Notes: a model not told the origin generated them from the letters alone. A stretch of DNA of 62,603 nt from Methylococcales bacterium (GCA_026398895.1 JAPLRZ010000056.1:1-62603); one strand, 5' to 3'. Numbered from the stretch's first letter, positions 53,161-61,985 are shown. Translations and numbers: made by a program.

Positions 53161-54942
53161 TCATGACTGTAAGTATCCCTGTTGTAACACGCAGAGCCTA
53201 GTCATTCCTGAAATAACTTCATCATCATGACTGGAAATAATCACGGTTTTGTCTTTGAACAATTCGTTAATCACGGCTAACAGCCGCGTTTTAGTGAGTT
53301 TATCGAGATTGGCAGTCGGTTCATCCAGTAACACAATATCGGCATTTTTTAAAAAAGCGCGGGCAACGGCGATACGTTGCACCTGTCCACCTGATAAACC
53401 ATAACCACGTTCGCCTACCCGTGTTTGTAAACCATCAGTCAGACACTCGCTAAATTCAGTCACACCAGCGGCTAATGCGGCGGCTTCAATCTGTTGCGTG
53501 CTGGCATGGGGATTCGCTAAAGCAATATTGTCGGCGATAGTGCCGTAAAAAATATAAGCGTTCTGTCCAACGTAAGCCATCGCTTGTGTGGCATTGTCAC
53601 GGTTTAGTGTGTGTCCGTTTAGCCAGATTACGCCTTCGGTAGCCGATTCAAAACCTAAAAGCAGGTTTAACAGCGTGGTTTTACCTGCGCCTGATGCACC
53701 GATTAAAGCGATTTTTTCGCCTTGGTGGATTTGTAGCGTGATGTCGGATAGCACTTGCCGCTGTTGGTAGGATTTGCTGACTTTGTTTAATTCAATCAAT
53801 GGTGTGGGTCGGGTTAGCGTAGCGTAACCCGACACAACGGGGCAAGATTGTTGGGTTACGCTATCGCTAACCCGACCTACATCCTGCTCCAATATATTCA
53901 AAATCGCATCCGCCGCGCCTAATGCGGCGGCACGGTCATGATAATAAATTGCCAGTTGTCGTAATGGCATAAAAAATTCGGGGGCTAACAGCAACACAAA
54001 CAAGCCGATTTTGAAACTGACAGGCGGCGCGAAACTGAAATCAATCTGCCCCAATAAACTTAAGCCAACATAAACCGCGACCAATGCCACAGCAACCGCG
54101 CTAAAAAATTCCAGCACGGCAGAGGATAAAAACGCAATGCGTAACACGCTCATGGTTTTTTCCCGAAAATCATCGGCAATGTGATGAATCGCAGTTAATT
54201 CTGCTTCGGCTAGACCAAATAGTTTTAAGGTTGCCAAGCCTTGCAATCGATCCAAAAAATAACCGCTCATGCGGGTTAAGGCTAAAAACTGGCTACGTTG
54301 TGCCGAAACCGCGCCCATGCCCACTAATGCCATGAATACTGGAATCAATGGCGCGGTAAATAATAAAATCAAGCCGACCAGCCAATTGACAGGCATGACC
54401 ACCGCTAACATGATGAGTGGCAACACGCCGACTATCATTTGTTGTGGCAAATAACGCGAAAAATACAATGCCAGCGCGTCCACCTGTTCCAGACTAACCG
54501 CCGCTAACGCGCCGCTTTGTTGCTGTTTGAGTGCCGCTGGGTTTAATGCAAAAGTATCAGTAAGCTGTAGTCTTATGTCGGTGCGGACTTTTGCACCTGC
54601 GTTAAAGCCTGCGATTTGTTGGGCGTAAACACAGACGCTACGCAATAAAAACACGGCGATTAAGCCAAGGAAATAATGGCTTAGTTGTATTGGGCATGAC
54701 TGCCAGTCCTTTAAAGGACTGGCAGTCATTAAACACTCATTGTTAATGAGGGCAGATAAAATGCTTGCTAACAACGCCGCCTGAACTATCACCGCCACGC
54801 CATTAATAATCCCTGCCAATGCGGCAAGTAAAATCGGTTTGCGGACGGTTTTGCTTTGGGCTTTTAACCAACGCGCACAGATTTTTTCGCGGGCGTGGTG
54901 TTGGTCAAAATAGCGTTGGTTATCGGTTTCGGTGAGTGGCAA
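53161..54942 (-). CDS. cydD: Cytochrome bd biogenesis ABC transporter CydD, with two in-frame repeat insertions
   Basis: A 593-aa partner of CydC. Membrane domain (about 35-345) with the CydD-type ARWLKAQSKTVRKPILLAAL and GYFLDRLQGLATLKLFGLAE. ABC domain with Walker A GASGAGKTTLL, Walker B IVLLDEPTANLD and signature LSGGQVQRIAVARAFL. Residues 72-83 (MTASPLKDWQSC) are encoded by a 34-bp hairpin repeat, in the loop after the first membrane helix. Residues about 355-380 (GRVSDSVTQQSCPVVSGYAT region) come from a second palindromic repeat in the linker before the ABC domain. Neither breaks the frame or a motif. The start is unclear: TTG at 54942 is the only in-frame candidate and lacks a good ribosome site, and a repeat-like hairpin lies just upstream. 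Confidence 0.9.
   Translation of the reverse strand: MPLTETDNQRYFDQHHAREKICARWLKAQSKTVRKPILLAALAGIINGVAVIVQAALLASILSALINNECLMTASPLKDWQSCPIQLSHYFLGLIAVFLLRSVCVYAQQIAGFNAGAKVRTDIRLQLTDTFALNPAALKQQQSGALAAVSLEQVDALALYFSRYLPQQMIVGVLPLIMLAVVMPVNWLVGLILLFTAPLIPVFMALVGMGAVSAQRSQFLALTRMSGYFLDRLQGLATLKLFGLAEAELTAIHHIADDFREKTMSVLRIAFLSSAVLEFFSAVAVALVAVYVGLSLLGQIDFSFAPPVSFKIGLFVLLLAPEFFMPLRQLAIYYHDRAAALGAADAILNILEQDVGRVSDSVTQQSCPVVSGYATLTRPTPLIELNKVSKSYQQRQVLSDITLQIHQGEKIALIGASGAGKTTLLNLLLGFESATEGVIWLNGHTLNRDNATQAMAYVGQNAYIFYGTIADNIALANPHASTQQIEAAALAAGVTEFSECLTDGLQTRVGERGYGLSGGQVQRIAVARAFLKNADIVLLDEPTANLDKLTKTRLLAVINELFKDKTVIISSHDDEVISGMTRLCVLQQGYLQS
53804..53880. repeat. Palindromic repeat inside cydD (linker)
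   Basis: 77 bp. GTGGGTCGGGTTAGCG with TAGCGTAACCC at the left is mirrored by GGGTTACGCTATCGC with TAACCCGACCTAC at the right (27/28-bp arms, one bulge). It is translated as part of CydD. Confidence 0.85.
54696..54729. repeat. 34-bp hairpin repeat inside cydD
   Basis: ATGACTGCCAGTCC TTTAAA GGACTGGCAGTCAT, perfect arms. It starts exactly at codon 72 of cydD and is read through in frame. Confidence 0.9.
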
Positions 54943-55157
54943 GATTGTTGCTCGGCAAGGTGTTGTGAGGTTGGGTTAGGCTATACCTAACTTACGAGTT
55001 AGTTATCCTTAGCTGTGAGCAGTAAGCCAGAGCTTTAGAACAAGACATTAAAACTTTTCCAAAAGTGTCATTACTTAATTCAAACGAATGTACGAAGATA
55101 TACCCGCAATCTAGGTTGCGCTAACTAAACACAAACTTTTTGATTAAGAGGTAATTT

Positions 55158-55256
55158 ATGAACACTGCATCTACTCACGTTACTCCTCCGAATGCTCCTA
55201 GCAAAACAGGCGAGCCATCAGGCGGTGGCAGAGGAAACAATCCACCTAAAAAATAA
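55158..55256 (+). CDS. 32-aa Pro/Gly-rich peptide gene
   Basis: MNTASTHVTPPNAPSKTGEP and then SGGGRGNNPPKK. AAGAGG lies seven bases before the ATG, and an intrinsic terminator starts 18 bp after the stop, so this is very likely a real, separately transcribed gene. It has no signal peptide or membrane segment, is rich in Pro, Gly, Ser, Thr and Asn, and ends with two lysines. Disordered peptides of this sort may be signals, antitoxins or binding tails; I do not recognise the family with certainty. Its neighbour faces it tail to tail. Confidence 0.55.
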   Translation: MNTASTHVTPPNAPSKTGEPSGGGRGNNPPKK

Positions 55257-55265
55257 CTTCTGTAA

Positions 55266-56303
55266 TTAGGTTGACGGGGTTGAATAAATAACTTCAACTC
55301 CGTTTTTATATTCAGTAAATCGTGATTTTGCTATTTCGTAATAAGTGTCATATTCCCTAAATATATTAATTATATTTTCTTTGAATTGATTTTCTTGTGC
55401 TATTAAAACAGTGTTTGATAACAATCCTTTTATGAAAACAATAATGTAATAAATTAAACCCGATTTATTGATTATATTTGCTGTATATTTTATATTAACT
55501 GCTGTTTTTCCTGCTCTGTATCTGTAAAATGTTCTCTCATCCATACATAATTTTTCAGACATATCCTCAAAGGATAATCCTGTATCTTCTTTCGATAAAT
55601 CGGTGAAGTATTTAAATGGTGATTTTTCTGAAAAGCTACCGTTTTCTATATCTGATAACATTGTTTTGATAACTGGACTAAAAAGACTTTTATCGTGGTA
55701 TTCGCTCTCCATGCAAGCTATAAGATACAGTGTAAAATTTAAGTTAAACCCACCTATTTTGAAACAAGAAAGATCAAAAGTTATGCTATCTTTTAAATTT
55801 AATGCTTTAAAAAGATCATTATTGTACAAATAATCGAAAGCTGCATTATCAGATTCTGTTTCTAAATAGATATTCCAGCACTCTCTAAAAATTTTAACCC
55901 CCTGTTTTATTTCGGAATAAATAAAACTATTTTTAAAATTCGGATATTGAAAAAAATCATCATAATCTGATTCTACTTTATTCAGAGAATCTAAAATAGT
56001 CCAGTTTTTAGGTTGTGAATAATCTCGAATTCGCTGGATTTGCTTTTCGGCAATGTCTTCATTTCCAAATTTTTTAGACGTTGCGCGAATTAAAATTTCA
56101 ACAACATTTTTAAAAGTTTCTATTGTTTTAACAGTTGGCTTATGTTTTTCATTCAGTATATTTTCAATATTTTTTCTTTCATTCTCTACTTTTTCTTTAT
56201 CAAGACCTGTCAATTCAATTCCATGAATTTTTAGCAATTTAAGAGGATTAACAGATTTCTTTCTTGTAATTAACCATATTACTGTTTCTGGACTTATAAT
56301 CAT
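55266..56303 (-). CDS. Unknown 345-aa protein in an AT-rich island
   Basis: I do not recognise this protein. It is helical, rich in Lys, Asn, Ile and Tyr, and the gene is markedly more AT-rich than its neighbours, which suggests recent transfer. Residues about 240-285 (GLSFEDMSEKLCMDERTFYR, then YRAGKTAVNIKYTANIINKS) look like a helix-turn-helix of the XRE type with a 'RTFYRYRAG' recognition helix, so DNA binding is possible. There is no signal peptide or clear membrane segment, though LIYYIIVFIKGLL (288-300) is hydrophobic. It converges on the 32-aa peptide gene; its last codons double as that gene's terminator. Defence, regulatory or peptide-sensing roles are conceivable but unproven. Confidence 0.65.
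   Translation of the reverse strand: MIISPETVIWLITRKKSVNPLKLLKIHGIELTGLDKEKVENERKNIENILNEKHKPTVKTIETFKNVVEILIRATSKKFGNEDIAEKQIQRIRDYSQPKNWTILDSLNKVESDYDDFFQYPNFKNSFIYSEIKQGVKIFRECWNIYLETESDNAAFDYLYNNDLFKALNLKDSITFDLSCFKIGGFNLNFTLYLIACMESEYHDKSLFSPVIKTMLSDIENGSFSEKSPFKYFTDLSKEDTGLSFEDMSEKLCMDERTFYRYRAGKTAVNIKYTANIINKSGLIYYIIVFIKGLLSNTVLIAQENQFKENIINIFREYDTYYEIAKSRFTEYKNGVEVIYSTPST
55274..55307 (+). terminator. Intrinsic terminator of the peptide gene
   Basis: ACGGGGTTGAA pairs with TTCAACTCCGT (one G-T pair) around an 8-base loop and runs into TTTTT. It lies inside the last codons of the opposing 345-aa gene. Confidence 0.8.
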
Positions 56304-56318
56304 ATTGTCACCCGAAGC

Positions 56319-56459
56319 GCGACGGGGTATTCACCCCGTCGCAACGTTTTAATTGTAATGTTGTGCTGAACATCGTACCAGAATTCAAACGTTTGGGGCG
56401 GGTTGAATAACCCGCCCCGCGCTGGGGAGGGTGTCGAAGTCCAAAACTGGGTTTTGGAC
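56319..56459. repeat. Three consecutive hairpins
   Basis: Perfect or nearly perfect inverted repeats in a row: GCGACGGGGT / ACCCCGTCGC (56319-56342), GGGGCGGGTT / AACCCGCCCC (56395-56418) and GTCCAAAAC / GTTTTGGAC (56439-56459). They separate the AT-rich gene from the GGDEF-like duplication. Confidence 0.7.
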
Positions 56460-56477
56460 TCCAGTATAATACACGTT

Positions 56478-56768
56478 TACGCTGGATGTACCTGCCCACA
56501 CGCCTTATCAATCAAAGCATCCACTTCCTGTGCAATCGGCAAACCAGCCGAATCATCACCCGCATAAGTTGCTACACCAACCGCCACATCAATGCTTAAA
56601 TCTCTGGGGGCTTTGATTTGCGAGCCTATGTAATCTTTAAATTGTGCGGCGATGGTTTCGGCTCTGGTCAATGTTGCACCAGGCAGGGCAATAAGAATTG
56701 CCTGTTGATTCATTCTTGCGGCTATGTCCACGCCTTCACGAATTTCGGTTTTTAAATAATCCACCACA
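56478..56768 (-). pseudogene. Duplicate copy of the GGDEF-like C-terminal segment
   Basis: 291 bp nearly identical to 56977-57267. It encodes VVDYLKTEIREGVDIAARMN to KACGQVHPA, the second half of a GGDEF domain. The open frame extends upstream to 56857 only by reading through the MITE (giving TSAHPIISASY before VVDYLK), so it has no proper N-terminus. A tandem-duplication remnant. Confidence 0.75.
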
Positions 56769-56783
56769 TAAGATGCGCTAATT

Positions 56784-56864
56784 ATAGGATGTGCTGAGGT
56801 ACGAAGCGCATCATTCGAGAAAATCCACGCGAATGATGCGCCTCCTATCGTCGGCACATCCTAT
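56784..56864. mobile_element. MITE, second copy
   Basis: 81 bp with the same ends (ATAGGATGT / ACATCCTAT) as 7709-7786 but in opposite orientation, and better-preserved palindrome arms (GCGCATCATTCG / CGAATGATGCGC). No target duplication is visible here. It lies between the two GGDEF-like copies. Confidence 0.75.
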
Positions 56865-56936
56865 TTCTCGTCTTATGCTTTCAGTCCAAACGACTTTATC
56901 GTTTGCCCACGCGGAACACGCGAAATCCACATAATC

Positions 56937-56966
56937 GGTGGGCAAGCAAAAAGACGCTTGCCCACC
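56937..56966. repeat. Hairpin between the GGDEF-like copies
   Basis: GGTGGGCAAGC / GCTTGCCCACC, perfect 11-bp arms with an 8-base loop. Confidence 0.7.
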
Positions 56967-56976
56967 CTACATCTAC

Positions 56977-57267
56977 TACGCTGGATGTACCTGCCCACAC
57001 GCCTTATCAATCAAAGCATCCACTTCCTGTGCAATCGGCAAACCAGCCGAATCATCGCCTGCATAAGTTGCTACACCCACCGCCACATCAATAGTTAAAT
57101 CTCTGGGGGCTTTGATTTGCGAGCCGATGTAATCTTTAAATTGTGCGGCGATGGTTTCGGCTCTGGTCAATGTTGCACCAGGCAGGGCAATAAGAATTGC
57201 CTGTTGATTCATTCTTGCGGCTATGTCCACGCCTTCACGAATTTCGGTTTTTAAATAATCCACCACA
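56977..57267 (-). pseudogene. GGDEF-like C-terminal segment, out of frame with cydX
   Basis: Encodes VVDYLKTEIREGVDIAARMN, then QQAILIALPGATLTRAETIA and VDVAVGVATYAGDD-like DVAVGVATYAGDD. This is the fold of a GGDEF domain's second half, but the active-site GGDEF position is NQQAI, so it cannot make c-di-GMP. The upstream ORF (cydX with the first GGDEF helix, DPVTRLFTKDVMMTRL) meets it near 57267 in another frame, and about 30 residues expected between them (the first strand and substrate-binding aspartate) are missing. The pair looks like one ancestral gene with a deletion and frameshift at the junction. Confidence 0.65.
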
Positions 57268-57462
57268 AAAACCGTTATGGCGTGAGTTTTCGACTTTTTC
57301 TTTCAGGCGCGTCATCATCACGTCTTTGGTGAACAAGCGCGTTACAGGGTCTAGCGGTATGTGTTCTTTTTCAAAAGTTTCCTGTGCTTCAAAACGCAGG
57401 ATGTGCAGAATGCCCAGAGAACACGCCAGTAATAAGCCTAATATCCAAGTAAAATACCACAT
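57235..57462 (-). CDS. cydX: CydX with truncated GGDEF-like extension
   Basis: The first 30 residues, MWYFTWILGLLLACSLGILH and on to FEAQE, match CydX, the small third subunit that stabilises cytochrome bd (E. coli CydX begins MWYFAWILGTLLACSFG). AGGAG lies seven bases before the ATG, 10 bp after the cydB stop. Normal CydX ends around residue 37; here the frame continues as IPLDPVTRLFTKDVMMTRLKE, the start of a GGDEF domain, and then runs out of frame to a stop at residue 75. The CydX part should still work as a single-pass subunit. The cytoplasmic or periplasmic side of the tail depends on topology, with the C-terminus probably cytoplasm-distal as in E. coli. Confidence 0.8.
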   Translation of the reverse strand: MWYFTWILGLLLACSLGILHILRFEAQETFEKEHIPLDPVTRLFTKDVMMTRLKEKVENSRHNGFCGGLFKNRNS

Positions 57463-57471
57463 GAGTGTCTC

Positions 57472-58608
57472 CTAATAAGCGGTGTGATCGTTGTTTTGAA
57501 TGTGCGCGAGGGTGATTTTGCCCGACAGTACCCGAAACACCCAACTGGTGTACACGATGATAATCGGCAAAAAAACCACCGTGACCCAAAACATAATGAT
57601 CAAGGTGGTATGGCTGGAACTGGCATCCCACACGGTTAATGAATGGTTAATTGATTGACTGGCTGGGATTAAAAATGGAAACATCGACACGCCCGCAGTC
57701 AAAATAATGGCGGTAATGGTGAGACCACTACTGATAAACGCGGATTTTAGATATTGCTGTTTTGATAGCAGAATAGTCAACACACCCATCATAAAACCCA
57801 AACTAGGGATAACAATTAATAGCGGTTGTTGTTGATAATTCGCCAACCATAGCCCAGCACTTTTCTCGACTACTTTGTTTAATGGGTTGGATGGCGCGTC
57901 ATGTAATAGGGTTGAGGTGATTTTATAACCCTCAATATGCGTTATCCAAAATCCCGCTAAGGCAAAAATCACTAGCGTGACAATTGCCAATATCAGCACC
58001 GCTTTTTGACAACGTTGTTGAATATCGCCTTCGGTTTTCACTTGTAAATAGGTTGCACCGTGCAACGCCAACATAGATACACTGAGCAAGCCAGACAGCA
58101 AAGCAAACGGATTCAGCAAACCCCAAAAACTGCCGTCATAAAAAATTCTCATGTCGTTATCGAGATGAAACGGCACACCTTTTAATAAATTACCAAATGC
58201 CACGCCAAAAATCAGCGCGGGTACGAAACCGCCGACAAATAATGCTTTATCCCAGTTACCGCGCCATTTTTCGCTGGGTAATTTACTGCGATAATCAAAC
58301 CCTAACGGGCGCATCATCAAAGCGAATAGCGTCAATAATAAGGCGAGATAAAAACCTGAAAAAGCGACTGCATAAGCCATTGGCCACGCGGCGAATAATG
58401 CGCCACCTGCGGTGACAAACCAGACTTGATTACCTTCCCACGTCGCGCCTACTGAGTTAATAATCACTCGCCGTTCGGTGTCGGTCTTACCCAAAAACGG
58501 CAATAAAATCGCTGTGCCTAAATCAAATCCGCCTGTCACTGCAAAACCAATTAATAATACGCCTAAGAATAGCCACCAAATACAGCGTAGGGTTTCATAA
58601 TCAAACAT
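57472..58608 (-). CDS. cydB: Cytochrome bd ubiquinol oxidase subunit II (CydB)
   Basis: A 378-aa membrane subunit with eight or nine helices. It begins MFDYETLRCIWWLFLGVLLI and has GFDLGTAILLPFLGKTDTER and NSVGATWEGNQVWFVTAGGA, the highly conserved CydB motifs. Length equals that of the E. coli protein. Starts 8 bp inside the end of cydA (translational coupling). With CydA it forms the high-affinity oxygen-reducing quinol oxidase. Confidence 0.97.
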   Translation of the reverse strand: MFDYETLRCIWWLFLGVLLIGFAVTGGFDLGTAILLPFLGKTDTERRVIINSVGATWEGNQVWFVTAGGALFAAWPMAYAVAFSGFYLALLLTLFALMMRPLGFDYRSKLPSEKWRGNWDKALFVGGFVPALIFGVAFGNLLKGVPFHLDNDMRIFYDGSFWGLLNPFALLSGLLSVSMLALHGATYLQVKTEGDIQQRCQKAVLILAIVTLVIFALAGFWITHIEGYKITSTLLHDAPSNPLNKVVEKSAGLWLANYQQQPLLIVIPSLGFMMGVLTILLSKQQYLKSAFISSGLTITAIILTAGVSMFPFLIPASQSINHSLTVWDASSSHTTLIIMFWVTVVFLPIIIVYTSWVFRVLSGKITLAHIQNNDHTAY

Positions 58609-60172
58609 GGCTCACCTCTTGTTGTTCAGTAATTTCAAAATGGTATCGCCCTTTGTGCAGACTGCTAGGACCTAATTTAATAAACTTGAGCATTAAAAAC
58701 AGTTCAATCACCAAGAACACGGTGTACAAAGCGATAAAGCCCGACAAACTGATATACAAATCCCATTCGCTTAAGGAAGACGCACTTAAAAAAGTCGGTA
58801 GTATTTCTGCTATCGTCCACGGTTGCCGCCCAAATTCCGCGACAAACCAACCCGTTTCACAAGCTATCCACGGCAAGGGCATCATGTAAAAACTCCATTT
58901 TAATAACGTGGTTTGCCGACATTTGCGAATTGAACTGGCAAACATCGCCCAGATAAACACGCCTAGCATGATGAAACCACAAGCGACCATAATGCGGAAT
59001 GTCCAAAATAACGGCACGACTCTGGGCATTGAGTATTGTGCGGCTAATTCGATTTGCGCATCGGTGGCATCGGCTACTTTTTCGGTGTAGCGTTTTAACA
59101 GCATTCCGTAGCCTAAATCTTTTTTATAACGATTAAATTCAGCTATGTGTTCAGGTGTTTTTTCACCGTTGCGTAATTTTTGTAATAAGCCGTAAGCCTT
59201 CATACCTTCACGCACACGAACACGATTTTTTTCTAAAATTTCCGTTAAGCCAGTAATCGGTTCATCAATCGAACGTGTACCGATTAAACCCAAGACCCAC
59301 GGAATTTTTATCGCATACGCCGTTTCCATTTTGTCTTGGTCAGGAAAGCCAATGGCAGTAAATGAGGCGGGCGGTGGTTCGGTATGCCATTCGGCTTCAA
59401 TCGCGGCGAGTTTGGCTTTTTGCACCTCGCCGTCGGTATAACCACTTTCATCACCTAACACAATGACTGACAAACAGGCAGCTAAACCAAAACCTGCGGC
59501 AATGGTATAAGAGCGACGCGCAAACGCGGCATCCCGTCCTTTCAGCATATAGTAAGCACTGATACCCAACACAAACGCAGCGGCAGTGGTATAACCAGCG
59601 GCAACGGTATGAACGAATTTCACTTGTGCCGCTGGGTTAAAGATTAAATCGCTAAAATGGGTGACTTCCATGCGCATGGTTTCATAATTAAACTCCGCAC
59701 CGACGGGATTTTGCATCCAACCGTTAGCCACTAAAATCCACAACGCCGATAAATTCGTTCCGAACGCGACCAGCCAAGTGACAATTAAATGCTGCCATTT
59801 AGGTAATTTATCCCAGCCGAAGAAAAACAAACCGACAAAGGTAGCTTCCAAAAAAAACGCCATCAAGCCTTCAATTGCCAACGGTGCGCCAAATACATCA
59901 CCGACATAATGGGAGAAATACGACCAGTTCATGCCGAATTCAAATTCCATCGTCAAGCCTGTCGCCACGCCTAACGCGAAATTAATACCAAACAACTTGC
60001 CCCAAAATTGGGTCATGTCTTTGTATATTTCTCGCCCTGTCATTAAATAAGTGGATTCCATAATCGCTAATAAAAACGATAAACCCAAGGTTAATGGCAC
60101 GAATAAAAAATGATATAACGACGTGGCGGCGAATTGCCAACGCGATAAGTCCACTACTGCTTCTGAAATCAT
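58601..60172 (-). CDS. cydA: Cytochrome bd ubiquinol oxidase subunit I (CydA)
   Basis: A 523-aa CydA of the long Q-loop type. Expected haem ligands are all present: His21 (SLYHFLFVPLTLG, haem b595), His188 (VKFVHTVAAGYTT, haem b558) and Met395 (FWTFRIMVACGF, b558), plus Glu101 (APLAIEGLMAFF) of the proton path. The Q-loop contains YGMLLKRYTEKV. First gene of cydA-cydB-cydX. cydDC follow about 2.3 kb further on, interrupted by repeats and the AT-rich island. Confidence 0.97.
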   Translation of the reverse strand: MISEAVVDLSRWQFAATSLYHFLFVPLTLGLSFLLAIMESTYLMTGREIYKDMTQFWGKLFGINFALGVATGLTMEFEFGMNWSYFSHYVGDVFGAPLAIEGLMAFFLEATFVGLFFFGWDKLPKWQHLIVTWLVAFGTNLSALWILVANGWMQNPVGAEFNYETMRMEVTHFSDLIFNPAAQVKFVHTVAAGYTTAAAFVLGISAYYMLKGRDAAFARRSYTIAAGFGLAACLSVIVLGDESGYTDGEVQKAKLAAIEAEWHTEPPPASFTAIGFPDQDKMETAYAIKIPWVLGLIGTRSIDEPITGLTEILEKNRVRVREGMKAYGLLQKLRNGEKTPEHIAEFNRYKKDLGYGMLLKRYTEKVADATDAQIELAAQYSMPRVVPLFWTFRIMVACGFIMLGVFIWAMFASSIRKCRQTTLLKWSFYMMPLPWIACETGWFVAEFGRQPWTIAEILPTFLSASSLSEWDLYISLSGFIALYTVFLVIELFLMLKFIKLGPSSLHKGRYHFEITEQQEVSHV

Positions 60173-60203
60173 TACTATCCCCTAGTAAGTCTAAAATTCT
60201 TTC

Positions 60204-60258
60204 GGAGTAAAACAGCTTTAGCTGTTTTTTTAGCCAATAGCTAAAGCTATTGGACTCC
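60204..60258. repeat. Palindromic repeat upstream of cydA
   Basis: GGAGTAAAACAGCTTTAGCT and its imperfect mirror AGCTAAAGCTATTGGACTCC form a 55-bp inverted repeat with two smaller hairpins. It lies between sulP and cydA, in the cydA leader, so it could influence cydA expression. Confidence 0.7.
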
Positions 60259-60260
60259 TG

Positions 60261-61985
60261 TTATCCCAACTGCTTAACCGCATCTTCGGTACGAAAAAAC
60301 GCTAGCCCTGGTTTGAGTTGTTCAAAAAAATCGGTTTTTTTCAATTTATCCAACACGGGGCCTTTGGCTTCGGCAATATTGAGCGTTTTGCCTGTGCTTT
60401 GTAAGGCTTGATTCAAACTTTCTAAGGCTTCCAGTGCGGTGGTATCTATATCACTGACCGAGGTAAAAATCAGCACAATATGGCGCGTATCGGTTTGGCG
60501 TTTTAATTCGGTGACTAAAAATTCTTCAATATAATTGATATTGGCAAAGGTCAGATTTTCATCGATGCGTATCAATAATAAATGATGCCATGTTTGAACA
60601 TGATGACGTTTGATATTGCGGTAGTGTTCGGTATCGGGTACGCGACCAACCACTGCAATATGCGGGTGGCTGGATTTGCGTAAATTGCTAGCTATGGTGA
60701 GGATAATACCTAGCATAATGCCTTGTTCAATCCCAAATATCAGCACACCTAGCAAAGTGACCAGTTCAGCAATACCATCGCCTTTGTCATACGCCCAAGT
60801 GTGAAAAATACTTTTTATTTTTACCAACGGCATAATCGCTACCAAAATAATCACAGCCAGCGCGGCTTTAGGAATATTGGTAAACCACGGACTGCAAAAC
60901 ATCACCGCAACCGCTAATAGTGCTGCGGCAATCAGCATTGCCATTTGAGTACGCGCTCCAGCGGAAAAATTAACCATCGTGCGACTCAAGCCCCCTGCAA
61001 CAGGCATTCCACCTGATAATGAAGCGGCAATATTTGCTACCCCTAAGCCGATCAATTCTTGGCTGGGAATGATTTTTTCGCCGCGTAAATTGGCAGTCAT
61101 TTTAGCAATGGCAACACTTTCTATATAAGCGATTAAGGTGATAAACGCCGCGAACGGCAATAAGGCTTTACCACGTTGCCCTAGCGATTCAGTTACGCCA
61201 GTGAGAGTAAACTCAGGGAAACCAGCAGGAACAACACCCACCACAGCGATTGATTGCCCCATAGTGGACAGCACACTGACTGCAATTGTAGCGAGTAGCA
61301 CAGTCAGTAACGGGCCACATTTGCTGATCGCGGTAATCAAAGTTGCTTTTACCCCAATTTTTTTCAAACTCATCGGCAATAACTGACTGAATAATAACAA
61401 TAAAGCCAATGCACTGAGGCTAATGAATAGAGTCGTGTTATTAAAGCCCTGTATGTAACTTGTATAACAAGCAACATCTATACCGCAGTTTGGTGATTTT
61501 AAGCCCAGTGTTAGCGGTAACTGGTTGCCAATAATCAATAATGACGCGCCGCTGGTAAAACCTACCAACACAGGATGACTGATAAAATTAACCAGACTAC
61601 CCATGCGCAACACCGCCATGAGTAACATGATTACGCCACTTTCCAGTGATAACACCAAGGCACTTTGCATCGGATTGCCTAATGCCACGATAGCAGGCGA
61701 GCTTAAGGCACTGGCAATCATGATGGATGCAACGGACACAGGACCTACGGATAGGGTGCGACTGGTACCCAATAAGGCGTACATTATCGGTGGTAAAATA
61801 CTGGCGTATAAGCCCAGTTGTGGCGGTAAGCCCGCTAGAATAGCGTAAGCAATGCCTTGAGGGACAAGCAAAATCGCCGTGATAATGCCCGCAAACAAAT
61901 CATCAGTAAAATCTTGTTGGCGATAGGTTTTCAGCCAATCAATAATCGGCAAAAAATGGGCGAGCGAAGACGTGTTATCAAACAT
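60261..61985 (-). CDS. SulP-family anion transporter with STAS domain
   Basis: A 574-aa SLC26/SulP transporter. Hydrophobic core of about 14 segments with LFAGIITAILLVPQGIAYAI, TLSVGPVSVASIMIASAL and LIAYIESVAIAKMTA. A C-terminal STAS domain (about 440-560) contains FTSVSDIDTTALEALESL. Substrate could be sulfate, bicarbonate or another anion. ATG at 61985 chosen over the GTG one codon upstream. Single gene; the spacing to DUF599 upstream is 55 bp. Confidence 0.92.
   Translation of the reverse strand: MFDNTSSLAHFLPIIDWLKTYRQQDFTDDLFAGIITAILLVPQGIAYAILAGLPPQLGLYASILPPIMYALLGTSRTLSVGPVSVASIMIASALSSPAIVALGNPMQSALVLSLESGVIMLLMAVLRMGSLVNFISHPVLVGFTSGASLLIIGNQLPLTLGLKSPNCGIDVACYTSYIQGFNNTTLFISLSALALLLLFSQLLPMSLKKIGVKATLITAISKCGPLLTVLLATIAVSVLSTMGQSIAVVGVVPAGFPEFTLTGVTESLGQRGKALLPFAAFITLIAYIESVAIAKMTANLRGEKIIPSQELIGLGVANIAASLSGGMPVAGGLSRTMVNFSAGARTQMAMLIAAALLAVAVMFCSPWFTNIPKAALAVIILVAIMPLVKIKSIFHTWAYDKGDGIAELVTLLGVLIFGIEQGIMLGIILTIASNLRKSSHPHIAVVGRVPDTEHYRNIKRHHVQTWHHLLLIRIDENLTFANINYIEEFLVTELKRQTDTRHIVLIFTSVSDIDTTALEALESLNQALQSTGKTLNIAEAKGPVLDKLKKTDFFEQLKPGLAFFRTEDAVKQLG

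Noticed and set aside
56319..56459. CRISPR-like or integron attC array
   Set aside because: The three hairpins differ in sequence, there are no regular spacers, and no integrase or cas gene is near.
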